Assembly (NCBI GenBank): GCA_964468645.1 | Contig: CAYXUU010000029.1 | Coordinates: 14,084 to 78,083, forward strand | Direction of reading: 5' to 3' | DNA length: 64,000 nucleotides | Source: JAIOZK01 sp964468645 | GTDB taxonomy: Bacteria > Bacteroidota > Bacteroidia > Bacteroidales > JAIOZK01 | Part shown: in pieces, positions 55,401-61,455 of the stretch | Layout: every line of letters starts with the position of its first letter | Position numbering within the stretch: position 1 is the stretch's first letter | Notes under the pieces: generated by a model | What the model was told of the DNA's origin: nothing | Database searches by the model: none | The model's input: the letters and a program-made list of their open reading frames with translations, nothing else | Made by a program: the position numbers and the translations under genes

Positions 55401-55891
55401 TCGATAAATTCTTTCAGCACTTCTTCACCCTTTTCATCCCCATGGTTCATTATCGCAGAGGGTAACTCCCCTCCAAGACATGCTGATGAAGCAATCAATC
55501 CTTTGCTGTATTTCCTCAGGATTTCTTTATCAATACGTGGTGTATAGTAAAAGCCCTCAAGGAATCCAAGGGAGGCAAGTCTTGCAAGATTATGATATCC
55601 TTCAAGGTTTTTGGCAAGAAGGATCAGGTGATAGCCACTCCTGTCGTGCTTTCCCCGTTTATCGAAACGACTGGTTTCAGCAACATAAATCTCGCAGCCG
55701 ATAATTGGTTTTATTTTTTCTTTTCTTGCAGCATTGAAAAATTTTAGTACACCAAACATATTTCCATGATCAGTAATAGCCAGGGCATCCATCCCATTGT
55801 CTTTGGCCTTTTTTACAAGGTCGGTAATGCGTGCTGCCCCATCAAGAATGGAATACTGTGTATGTACGTGTAAATGTGTGAAATCAGGCAT
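52433..55891 (-). CDS. dnaE: DNA polymerase III subunit alpha
   Basis: 1152 residues. An N-terminal PHP domain (MPDFTHLHVHTQYSILDGAA; TDHGNMFG) is followed by the polymerase core with GRGSAAGSAVAYCTGIT and the catalytic aspartates in MPDIDVDFDDEGRD. The tail has a helix-hairpin-helix region (FGLAAIKGVGEAAVKEII) and an OB domain (VVTFAGMVSNVEHRTSRNGK). This is the replicative polymerase of the DnaE1 type, elongating both strands within the holoenzyme. The length is typical. PHP metal ligands (HLHVHTQYS, TDHGN) look intact, suggesting proofreading potential. Confidence 0.97.
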   Translation of the reverse strand: MPDFTHLHVHTQYSILDGAARITDLVKKAKDNGMDALAITDHGNMFGVLKFFNAARKEKIKPIIGCEIYVAETSRFDKRGKHDRSGYHLILLAKNLEGYHNLARLASLGFLEGFYYTPRIDKEILRKYSKGLIASSACLGGELPSAIMNHGDEKGEEVLKEFIDIFGDDFYLELQNHGLDEQKKVNSSLIKIARKYNRKIIATNDVHFINAEDYDAHKILICLNTGKDLDDNTAMEYTGQEYLKTPDEMAGLFKEYPEALENTREIVDKIEDFDIKSEIILPRFPLPESFDDEDDYLRHITFEGAKRVYSEITDEIRERLEHELNIIKGMGFPGYFLIVQDFIAAARKMGVIVGPGRGSAAGSAVAYCTGITNIDPIRYNLLFERFLNPERISMPDIDVDFDDEGRDKVLDYVVEKYGSDKVAQIVTFGTMAAKSAIRDVARVLKLPLNEADRIAKLVPERPGITLVDAYKEVPELNEIKKKGEPLAKKTLQFAETLEGSARHTGTHACGVIIGPDDLINNLPLSTSKDSRLMVTQYEGKLVESVGMLKMDFLGLKTLSIIKDGIENVRLKHGITIDIEKISPDDTKTFELYQRGDTVGTFQFESEGMRGYLKELKPNNLEDLIAMNALYRPGPMNYIPVFINRKHGREKVDFPHPWLEDILKPTYGIMVYQEQIMQTAQIIGGFTLGQADLLRRAMGKKDRAVMETQKEVFIEGAAKKEIDQNKADEIYQIMERFAEYGFNRSHSAAYSVIAYHTAYLKAHYPAEYMAAVLTHNLNDIKKITFFIDECKRHNIPVQGPNVNESELNFTVNQKGEILFGLAAIKGVGEAAVKEIIRERKENGSYSDIFDFAKRVNLRSVNRRCFEALAYAGAFDCFKNSHRAQYFYRENTDDVIFIEKIVKHAATYQEKMNSSQVSLFGEDTDVQVLDIPLPACDPWSKIQQLKFEKEVTGFYISGHPLDDYRIEMQNFCTHNIGDLIENLNKYRNKVVTFAGMVSNVEHRTSRNGKPFGRFFLEDFTDSTSLVLFSEDYLRFKHFMVDGLYLLIKARISPRFNDPNQLEIKITNVSYLPEALEQLTREIILRIPSESVDDDFIHKLLEMVNHSSGKSDLKLQLMSREENIIVEMKPKKSKVHPVKFINAVKNLSDIEFRIN

Positions 55892-56009
55892 CGAATTTAT
55901 TGATTTTCAATTAGTCAGAAAATTATGTCAGGCATGGTAAAATTAGTATAAATGAGGCCTGCTTTTCGCGATGTTGAAAAGTTTTTAAAAATAGGTTGGG
56001 GGAGGGATT

Positions 56010-56086
56010 CTGAGTTTTGAGTTTTGAGTTCTGAGTTTTGAGTTCGAAGTCCGAAGTCCGAAGTTTGAAGTTTGAAGTTTGAAGTT
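56010..56086. repeat. tandem array of 11 seven-base units
   Basis: Eleven contiguous 7-mers drift from CTGAGTT/TTGAGTT (five units, 56010-56044) to CGAAGTC/CGAAGTT (three, 56045-56065) and TGAAGTT (three, 56066-56086). The core is xGAxGTy. It cannot encode a protein with a constant repeat in a sensible gene context. The unit length and gradient suggest growth by slippage or conversion. A partial inverse (CTTCAAACTTCGAAC) follows within 40 bp. Confidence 0.8.
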
Positions 56087-56218
56087 GTTGATCTGGTGAA
56101 CTGACCTTCAAACTTCGAACCGGTAACTATTAACTCTTTGCCAAGTTTACATTAGTGCTTATTTCAATAGTATTTCTGATTTATCTTCATAGTATATCCA
56201 TGTAATTCGATTTTTCCT

Positions 56219-56248
56219 TTTGTATTCAAAAAAATAAACCGATCTTTG
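56219..56248 (+). promoter_or_regulatory. candidate rpsP promoter
   Basis: TTTG (56219-56222) followed after 18 bp by GATCTTTG (56241-56248) fits the Bacteroidota -33/-7 arrangement with one mismatch in the -7 box (G for T). This would give a 5' leader of about 75 nt before the rpsP ATG at 56328. Confidence 0.5.
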
Positions 56249-56327
56249 CACTCCAATTTTTTGAGGGTAACGAGTTTACCAGGAAATTTTTAGTTGTTAA
56301 CAGAATTATTAATTAAAACTTAGAGAA

Positions 56328-57098
56328 ATGCCAACTAAAATGAGATTACAACGAAAAGGTAAAAAGGGCAGACCTTATTACCATATCGTTATTGCGGATG
56401 GTCGTGCACCACGTGATGGGAGATTTATTGAGAAGATTGGTACTTATAATCCAATCACCGATCCGGCAGAGATCGTTATTGATTTTGAAAAAGCCTTAGA
56501 ATGGCTTACCAAAGGGGCACAGCCTACAGAAACTGTCAGGTCGATTTTATCTTACAAAGGAATCCTTTATAAGAATCATCTTCTGAAAGGTGTTAAAAAA
56601 GGAGCCTTAACCGAAGAGCAGGCGGAAGCAAAATTTCAGGCCTGGCTGAGTGAGAAAGAGCAGAAGATCCAGAGCAAGATGAAAGAGAAAGAGGATGAGA
56701 AAAGGTCGCTGCATAAACAGAAGATGGAAGAAGAAACGAAAGTTAAAGATGCCAGGGCAGAGGAATTAGCAAAGAAACGTGCTGCAGAAGTTGAAAAACA
56801 GGTTAAAGAAGTACAGGAAGCAGCAGGTGAAGAAGAGGTTACGGTTGAGGTGAAGGAAGAGGTGAAGGAAGAGGTGAAGGAAGAGGTGAAGGAAGAACCT
56901 AAGGAAGTGAAGGTAGAGGTAAAGGTTGAAAAGAAGGAAGAAGCGAAAGAGGAAGTGAAGGAAGAGGTTAAGGTTGAGATGAAGGAAGAGGCGAAGGCTG
57001 AAGTTAAGAAAGAGGTGAAGGAAGAAAAGAAGGAAGAAAAGAAAGAAGGAAAGAAAGAAGAAGAAAAAGGAACTGAAGAAGATAAAAAAGAAGATTAA
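56328..57098 (+). CDS. rpsP: 30S ribosomal protein S16 with a long charged tail
   Basis: 256 residues. Residues 1-80 are standard S16 (KMRLQRKGKKGRPYYHIVIA, DGRAPRDGRFIEKIGTYNP, WLTKGAQPTETVRSILS). Residues 80-125 are the extra helix region seen in Bacteroidota S16 (GALTEEQAEAKFQAWLSEKE). From about 125 to 256 is a low-complexity Lys/Glu/Val tail including four perfect VKEE units. Ordinary S16 has about 80-90 residues, so two thirds of the protein is extension. S16 is an early assembly protein of the 30S subunit, binding the 5' domain of 16S rRNA. The tail would protrude from the subunit. A strong terminator follows before rimM. Confidence 0.95.
   Translation: MPTKMRLQRKGKKGRPYYHIVIADGRAPRDGRFIEKIGTYNPITDPAEIVIDFEKALEWLTKGAQPTETVRSILSYKGILYKNHLLKGVKKGALTEEQAEAKFQAWLSEKEQKIQSKMKEKEDEKRSLHKQKMEEETKVKDARAEELAKKRAAEVEKQVKEVQEAAGEEEVTVEVKEEVKEEVKEEVKEEPKEVKVEVKVEKKEEAKEEVKEEVKVEMKEEAKAEVKKEVKEEKKEEKKEGKKEEEKGTEEDKKED
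56847..56894 (+). repeat. four perfect 12-bp tandem units in the rpsP tail
   Basis: GAGGTGAAGGAA is repeated four times without a mismatch, encoding Glu-Val-Lys-Glu each time. Degenerate copies continue on both sides to about 57030. Identity at the DNA level suggests recent slippage and likely length variation between strains. Confidence 0.9.
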
Positions 57099-57120
57099 AC
57101 TGTAATCAGTTATCAAATAA

Positions 57121-57147
57121 AAGGCCGGAGAAATCCGGCCTTTTTTG
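57121..57147 (+). terminator. intrinsic terminator after rpsP
   Basis: AAGGCCGGA (57121-57129) pairs perfectly with TCCGGCCTT (57134-57142) around a GAAA tetraloop, followed by a T-run. It is the strongest terminator in the window and sits between rpsP and rimM, so rimM expression needs read-through or its own promoter (TATATTTG at 57151-57158 is a candidate). Confidence 0.88.
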
Positions 57148-57176
57148 TTATATATTTGTAAACAACAGACAGTTTT

Positions 57177-57704
57177 ATGAAAAAGGATGATTTTTATTAC
57201 CTCGGCAGGATACTGAAACAGCAAGGGAAGAAGGCTTACTTTCTTGCGTTTCTTGATACGGATGAGCCTGATAAATATTCAGATATTGATACGATCTTTA
57301 TTGAGATCAACAACATTTTCATTCCTTTTTTTGTGAAAGAGATACGCATCAATGAACAGAAAGCTATTATAAGATTTGATGAAGATCCTGAGGCTGATAT
57401 CATCGAACTAATAATTAATAGTGGTATGTACCTACCTGCAAAAACACTTCCAAAACTCCGTGGAAAAAATTTCTATTATCATGAAATTAAAGGCTTTGAG
57501 GTGATTGATACCAGTCATGGAAGCATTGGTCATATCGAAGACATACTTGACCTGCAAAAACAGGCACTTCTAAAGATCGATTACCAGGGAAAAGAGATAC
57601 TGATACCCATTGCTGACGACATCATCCAAAAGATTGACAGGAAAAAAAGAAAGGTTCAGATACAGGCACCGGAAGGACTGATTGAGATGTATATCAGCAA
57701 GTAG
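57177..57704 (+). CDS. rimM: ribosome maturation factor RimM
   Basis: 175 residues. The N-terminal beta-barrel domain (FYYLGRILKQQGKKAYFLAF, then DTIFIEINNIFIPFFVKEIR) and the C-terminal PRC-barrel (YYHEIKGFEVIDTSHGSIGH, KEILIPIADDIIQKIDRKKR, VQIQAPEGLIEM) follow the RimM layout, with the YY-pair before the PRC domain. RimM binds S19 and helps mature the 30S head. The gene follows rpsP, as in the usual rpsP-rimM-trmD-rplS order, but a terminator intervenes and trmD is replaced by a trmN6-like gene 46 bp downstream. Confidence 0.88.
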   Translation: MKKDDFYYLGRILKQQGKKAYFLAFLDTDEPDKYSDIDTIFIEINNIFIPFFVKEIRINEQKAIIRFDEDPEADIIELIINSGMYLPAKTLPKLRGKNFYYHEIKGFEVIDTSHGSIGHIEDILDLQKQALLKIDYQGKEILIPIADDIIQKIDRKKRKVQIQAPEGLIEMYISK

Positions 57705-57750
57705 CAATGCAGTTTCAAGATTTGCTACAGTTTTAAATCCAACAGAATAC

Positions 57751-58452
57751 ATGGCATTCAGGTTCAAGCAGTTTATAATAAAAGACGAAAAAAGCAGCAT
57801 GAAGGTTGGTACAGATGCTGTATTGCTTGGAGCCTGGGTTGATTTAAGCGATATTACCAGTATTCTGGAAATTGGGACAGGCTGTGGAATTATAACCTTA
57901 ATGCTTGCACAGAGATGCAAGGCAAGTATTACAGCAATCGATATTGATAAAGATTCGTGTACAGAAGCAATAGCCAATGTTAATGATGCGCACCTGTCCG
58001 AAAAAATCAACATTAAAAACCTTTCATTACGGGATTATACGTCCAGTTCACAAAATAAATATGATCTAATCATTTCCAATCCTCCCTATTTTATTAATTC
58101 CCTCAAACCGGCAAAACCAAATTTCATTTATGCAAAACACAATGAATTGCTATCATATCATGAATTGATTATTAATAGTAAAAAACTTCTTCGGGGTAAT
58201 GGAAGAATCTATCTTATTATACCCTATCAGAATAAAGATGTGCTCATGAACATTGTAAGGTCAGAAAAATTATATTGCACCCACGAACTCAAAGTAATAC
58301 CAAAAACAGGAAAACCGCCTAACAGGGTGATCCTGTGTATTGAGTATCAAAATAAGCGTAAAATACCGGAGGAATTGACCATAACAGATCTACACAACAA
58401 CTATACTGATCATTATAAATCACTTACAAAAGATTTTTATTTGAATTTTTAA
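57751..58452 (+). CDS. trmN6: tRNA1(Val) adenine-37 N6-methyltransferase, TrmN6/YfiC type
   Basis: 233 residues from the ATG at 57751; an earlier in-frame ATG at 57682 lies inside rimM and is rejected. The N-terminus MAFRFKQFIIKDEKSSMKVG and TDAVLLGAWV is the family hallmark (the K-V-x-T-D-x-x-L-L-G-A-W element). SAM motif I is ILEIGTGCGIITLMLAQR and the catalytic NPPYF is at 110-114. It methylates N6 of A37 in tRNA-Val and acts in the cytoplasm. It follows rimM on the same strand with a 46-bp gap, so the block rpsP-rimM-trmN6 is dedicated to translation. Confidence 0.88.
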   Translation: MAFRFKQFIIKDEKSSMKVGTDAVLLGAWVDLSDITSILEIGTGCGIITLMLAQRCKASITAIDIDKDSCTEAIANVNDAHLSEKINIKNLSLRDYTSSSQNKYDLIISNPPYFINSLKPAKPNFIYAKHNELLSYHELIINSKKLLRGNGRIYLIIPYQNKDVLMNIVRSEKLYCTHELKVIPKTGKPPNRVILCIEYQNKRKIPEELTITDLHNNYTDHYKSLTKDFYLNF

Positions 58453-58470
58453 ATGTTTGGATATTTAACT

Positions 58471-58478
58471 TAATTTTG
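58471..58478 (+). promoter_or_regulatory. TAnnTTTG -7 box before the 58502 gene
   Basis: TAATTTTG matches the -7 consensus and ends 23 bp before the ATG at 58502. A TTTG at 58456-58459 is too close (11 bp) to be a standard -33 element. Confidence 0.35.
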
Positions 58479-58501
58479 ATTCAGTAACATCATACAACAA
58501 A

Positions 58502-59323
58502 ATGAAGCACAATCATTTCAAAGTTTTTATTTCAAGCCTTTCCATATTAATCATTTCTTTTCTGATAACCGGCTGCTCACAGGATCATAAACCTGATGGT
58601 TTAACAATTGCAATATCCAAATCCGGTCCCGGTGAATCGTACTTGAATTATATCTCCTGGCTAAAGATTGCCGATACCACCCTCACTACCCATAACATGT
58701 ATAAATTGAGCCTGGATTCAGCACTTACATTACTTTCAAAGTGTGATGGACTTGTATTGACCGGCGGACCAGATGTTTATCCAGGAAGCTATGGAAAAGA
58801 GGGAGATACGGCTAAAGCCGGGCCTATTGATTACAGGCGTGACACACTTGAATTTCTCATGATTGAAAAAGCACTTGAACTTGGCATGCCTGTTGTTGGG
58901 ATTTGCCGTGGTTTACAAATCCTTAACATATCACAGGGAGGCAGCCTGATTGTTGATATTCCGACAGATTTTTATTCAAAGATATTTCATAGATGTCCTG
59001 ATAAAAATAATTGCTATCACAGGGTGGTTGTTGACACAAATAGTTTATTGTTTAAAACATCCGGAGCAGTAATGGGTTTTGCCAATACCAATCATCATCA
59101 GGGTATCGACAGGCTGGCAAATTCATTTGTTCCGGTTGCATGGAGTGATGACAGCCTGATAGAAGCGATTGAATGGAAAGATGATAATAATCCCTACCTG
59201 CTTGCTGTTCAATGGCATCCCGAACGGCTTGATCCGGGAAATCCGCTTTCATTACCCATTGCCATGTATTTTTTGAAAGAGGCTCATTCATACAAATCTG
59301 AGAAACAACATGCCACTTACTGA
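58502..59323 (+). CDS. lipoprotein class I glutamine amidotransferase-like hydrolase (peptidase C26 type)
   Basis: 273 residues. A lipobox ends at Cys25 (SFLITGC), which is unusual because most members of this family are cytoplasmic. The alpha/beta fold shows the oxyanion region DGLVLTGGPDVYPGSYG, the nucleophile elbow GICRGLQILN with Cys135, and VQWHPERLD with the catalytic His-Glu. This matches gamma-glutamyl-gamma-aminobutyrate hydrolase (PuuD)-type peptidases C26. The membrane anchor places it in the periplasm, perhaps acting on gamma-glutamyl compounds or peptidoglycan fragments. It overlaps the start of the DedA-like gene by 14 bp, showing coupled expression. Confidence 0.85.
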   Translation: MKHNHFKVFISSLSILIISFLITGCSQDHKPDGLTIAISKSGPGESYLNYISWLKIADTTLTTHNMYKLSLDSALTLLSKCDGLVLTGGPDVYPGSYGKEGDTAKAGPIDYRRDTLEFLMIEKALELGMPVVGICRGLQILNISQGGSLIVDIPTDFYSKIFHRCPDKNNCYHRVVVDTNSLLFKTSGAVMGFANTNHHQGIDRLANSFVPVAWSDDSLIEAIEWKDDNNPYLLAVQWHPERLDPGNPLSLPIAMYFLKEAHSYKSEKQHATY

Positions 59324-59888
59324 AAAATCGAGATTTCTCCTTGGCAACCTGGTCAGAGGGCTGATATGGCTGGTGGTGGTTGTGGCGCTATTCCTGTATC
59401 TTGGGAGCCTGGTTGATGAAGCACATCTTGAGAAATACCTGCAACCTATCTATGACAAACCTTTCTGGGTGTTTCTGGTTTTTACGGTTTCAGAGGTTGT
59501 TTTTGGGATCATACCCCCTGAAATATTTATGCTCTGGGGGGCACAAAGTGGTGATATCGTATTCTATACCCTTATTATCATGATCATGTCCTTTCTCTCA
59601 TATGGGGCAGGAATTATAGGCTTCTCGATAGGAAAATTATTGAATAAAACAAGATTCTACAGGTATGTTCACAAACATATCCTAAAAAGCTATGTCGTTT
59701 ATCTTCAAAAATATGGAGGATTCCTGGTCATTGTGGCCGCACTAACGCCATTGCCATTCTCAGCAATTGCCATGCTTGTAGGTGCGGTCGGATTCCCTTT
59801 CAAGAATTACCTGCTCTATTCCCTTTTCCGCTTTGCACGTTTTACCGTTTATTCAATTCTTATCTGGAATGCAACGGTGATACTTTGA
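59310..59888 (+). CDS. DedA/VTT-domain membrane protein
   Basis: 192 residues. Membrane segments lie at about 12-32, 50-75, 82-108 and 140-190. The VTT/SNARE-associated region shows FTVSEVVFGIIPPEIFMLWG with the conserved PPE-type element and FSIGKLLNKTRFYRYVHKHI. The latter half carries a GAxxFPxxNY-like turn (LVGAVGFPFKNYLLYSLFRF). DedA/VTT proteins move or flip phospholipids (undecaprenyl phosphate or phosphatidylethanolamine) in the inner membrane. It overlaps the amidohydrolase gene by 14 bp. It is followed by the 11-bp array and two hairpins. Confidence 0.82.
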   Translation: MPLTEKSRFLLGNLVRGLIWLVVVVALFLYLGSLVDEAHLEKYLQPIYDKPFWVFLVFTVSEVVFGIIPPEIFMLWGAQSGDIVFYTLIIMIMSFLSYGAGIIGFSIGKLLNKTRFYRYVHKHILKSYVVYLQKYGGFLVIVAALTPLPFSAIAMLVGAVGFPFKNYLLYSLFRFARFTVYSILIWNATVIL

Positions 59889-59927
59889 GATGGATACTGG
59901 ATACTGATACTGGATATCGACGATTGA

Positions 59928-60059
59928 ATGACAATTGCATGACAACCGTATGACAACTATATGACAACCGTATGACAACTGTATGACAACTGTATGACAA
60001 CTATATGACAACCGTATGACAACCGTATGACAACTGTATAACAACTATATGACAATTGA
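59928..60059. repeat. tandem array of 12 eleven-base units
   Basis: Twelve contiguous 11-mers with consensus ATGACAACYRT run without gaps. The 8-base core ATGACAAC is nearly invariant, while the last three bases vary among TGT, CGT and TAT; unit 11 has ATAACAAC and units 1 and 12 have ATGACAATTG. The period is close to one DNA helical turn, so all cores would face the same side. No spacers are present. Confidence 0.92.
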
Positions 60060-60073
60060 GTGCCTAATGTTGA

Positions 60074-60120
60074 GTCCCAATTTTTTTGGGACGAAATCCC
60101 GATAGCATAGCGTATCGGGA
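60074..60120. terminator. two adjacent hairpins between convergent genes
   Basis: GTCCCAA-TTTTT-TTGGGAC (60074-60092) and TCCCGATA-GCATAGCG-TATCGGGA (60097-60120) are both perfect stems. They lie between the end of the plus-strand VTT gene and the end of the minus-strand cupin gene. The first contains a T-run in its loop. Together they can act as a bidirectional terminator, or they are an ATCGGGA-type dispersed palindrome; a similar TCCCGATT...AATCGGGA occurs inside rnpB (29839-29856). Confidence 0.5.
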
Positions 60121-60133
60121 ACCAATAACCAGC

Positions 60134-60640
60134 TCACTCCCTGGTAAGCCGCATAATAAGCTTCTTATGTTGTGGAAATAAACCAAGCAGTTCATCCCTC
60201 CTGGCCAGGTTAAAATCATCAAAATCAAATCCGGGAGAAACCGTACAACCAATTAAAATATATGAACTTTTATTGATCACTTCTGCAGCGAACCAGGTAT
60301 GTTTTGGAATAACAACCTGGGGGTAATGTTGTTCATCAATTTCAATCCCAAGGTATTTCCTTTCGCGTTTTCCATCAGGATTAAGGATATGGATGAGCAA
60401 TGGTGATCCATCATAAAAGTGCCAGATCTCATCGCTCTGTAAACGATGGAATGCAGAAAAATCATCTTCCTGAAGAAGAAAATAAATAGCGGTTGAAAAA
60501 TTTCTTTCAGAATTTAAAACCTGTGATCTGGCTCCTGCCAGGATTATTTCTTCAGATCGGTATATTTCCCTGTAGAATCCTCCTTCGGGATGCCTGTCAA
60601 GATTTAGTTTATCGATCCAGTATTTGCCAGTCCGCTGCAC
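60134..60640 (-). CDS. DUF985 cupin-family protein
   Basis: 168 residues, starting with a GTG that overlaps the upstream stop by one base (TAGTG). The cupin fold of DUF985 is visible: HPEGGFYREIYRS at the N-terminus, IYFLLQEDDFSAFHRLQSDE and IWHFYDGSPLLIHIL. Then come the PKHTWFAAEVINKSSYILIG region and the closing CTVSPGFDFDDFNLARRDEL, strictly typical of the family. His-containing positions (FHRLQSDEIWHFY) would hold metal. Related cupins are sugar-binding or isomerase-like; the activity of DUF985 is not established. Coupled to the PorT-like barrel gene upstream. Confidence 0.9.
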   Translation of the reverse strand: MQRTGKYWIDKLNLDRHPEGGFYREIYRSEEIILAGARSQVLNSERNFSTAIYFLLQEDDFSAFHRLQSDEIWHFYDGSPLLIHILNPDGKRERKYLGIEIDEQHYPQVVIPKHTWFAAEVINKSSYILIGCTVSPGFDFDDFNLARRDELLGLFPQHKKLIMRLTRE

Positions 60641-61311
60641 TATTCTTCAATACGTTTGTTCTCCAATCTGTCATTGAAAACATAAATCAACCTGAATGAA
60701 AATGTCCTGTTTGATTGCGTAAAAACAAAAGGTTTGCCATATCCATCAATAAATTCACGCTCCCGGATTTTAAACATCGAGAAAGAAAAGCGTACATTGG
60801 CAACAAACTTTTTCCAAAACCGGTACCGTACGTCGAGAAGACAGCTATAATCACTATCATTGAATGCATGTCCAAGGTCAGAGTAGGAAAGAACCCTCCC
60901 ACCCTGTTCCACTTCCTTGAAACTCACAAGCCGGCTATATGAGAGACCAACCCCGAATGTAAGATTGCTTTTATCCGTATAATGCGCCAGTATTGGTATT
61001 TCCACATAATTTAGTCTCAGGTTGTATTCCCCTGTAATTGTGTCGTCTGGAAGTAAAGGTGGATACTGCTCTTTCTGGAATGACCCTTTTTGTGTAAACA
61101 GGTTTTCAATACTAACAGACCATTTATTACTCAATGGTATAATTGCTGCAGCTCCAACATTGAAACCAATTCTTCTCCAACCCGGAAAATCATCACCATG
61201 AACCTGAGAAAGATTGCCTCCAAAAATAACCGCACCTTTAATGTTCTGGGACTGAATCGGTATAGTTCCGATTAATAATAACAATACAATAAATAAAATG
61301 ATTCTATTCAT
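60640..61311 (-). CDS. PorT-family outer-membrane beta-barrel protein (second copy)
   Basis: 223 residues from the ATG at 61311; a TTG start at 61329 is not needed. A signal peptide ends GTIPIQSQ. Barrel-like strands follow: NIKGAVIFGGNLSQVHGDDF, RIGFNVGAAAIIPLSNKWSV, YNLRLNYVEIPILAHYTD, LTFGVGLSYSRLVS and FSFRLIYVFNDRL. The GxxNxSQxxGDD turn after the first strand is typical of PorT-related barrels. Its stop overlaps the GTG start of the cupin gene by one base. Function unknown; it differs in sequence from the PorT-like protein at 19469. Confidence 0.75.
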   Translation of the reverse strand: MNRIILFIVLLLLIGTIPIQSQNIKGAVIFGGNLSQVHGDDFPGWRRIGFNVGAAAIIPLSNKWSVSIENLFTQKGSFQKEQYPPLLPDDTITGEYNLRLNYVEIPILAHYTDKSNLTFGVGLSYSRLVSFKEVEQGGRVLSYSDLGHAFNDSDYSCLLDVRYRFWKKFVANVRFSFSMFKIREREFIDGYGKPFVFTQSNRTFSFRLIYVFNDRLENKRIEE

Positions 61312-61455
61312 TACTATCCTGATAACCAATTTATCAACGAAATTTAATGTGATTAATTTTATAGTAGTTCAAGAAATAACTATACACCTCAATATTTTCC
61401 CCTTTCACTATCGACCAATAACTTAAGACCAATGACTAACGCCCAATAACCATCA

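Larger units (their letters stand above)
55892..56327. other. 436-bp gene-free region between dnaE and rpsP
   Basis: Divergent intergenic region. It holds the 11 x 7-bp array at 56010-56086, a partial inverse of it shortly afterwards (CTTCAAACTTCGAAC around 56105-56120) and the rpsP promoter candidate near 56219-56248. No tRNA or coding frame was found. Confidence 0.5.

Noticed and set aside
56766..57224. Minus-strand frame of about 150 codons rich in Phe and Leu
   Set aside because: It is the antisense of the Lys/Glu-rich rpsP tail; the composition follows directly from the sense-strand GAA/AAG codons.
59853..60044. Minus-strand reading frame across the 11-bp array, giving a repeating Ser-Cys-His-Thr-Val-Val peptide
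   Set aside because: It only translates the tandem array and its edges; no start context, no gene-like composition, and the array is open in several frames because its period is not a multiple of three.
59928..60059. Possible CRISPR array
   Set aside because: Units are 11 bp and contiguous with no spacers, and no cas genes are in the window.
61411..61450. Short repeats ACCAATAACTT/ACCAATGACTAA between tex and the PorT-like gene
   Set aside because: Only about three degenerate copies; too few to call as a separate array, noted as related to the heptad-type repeats.
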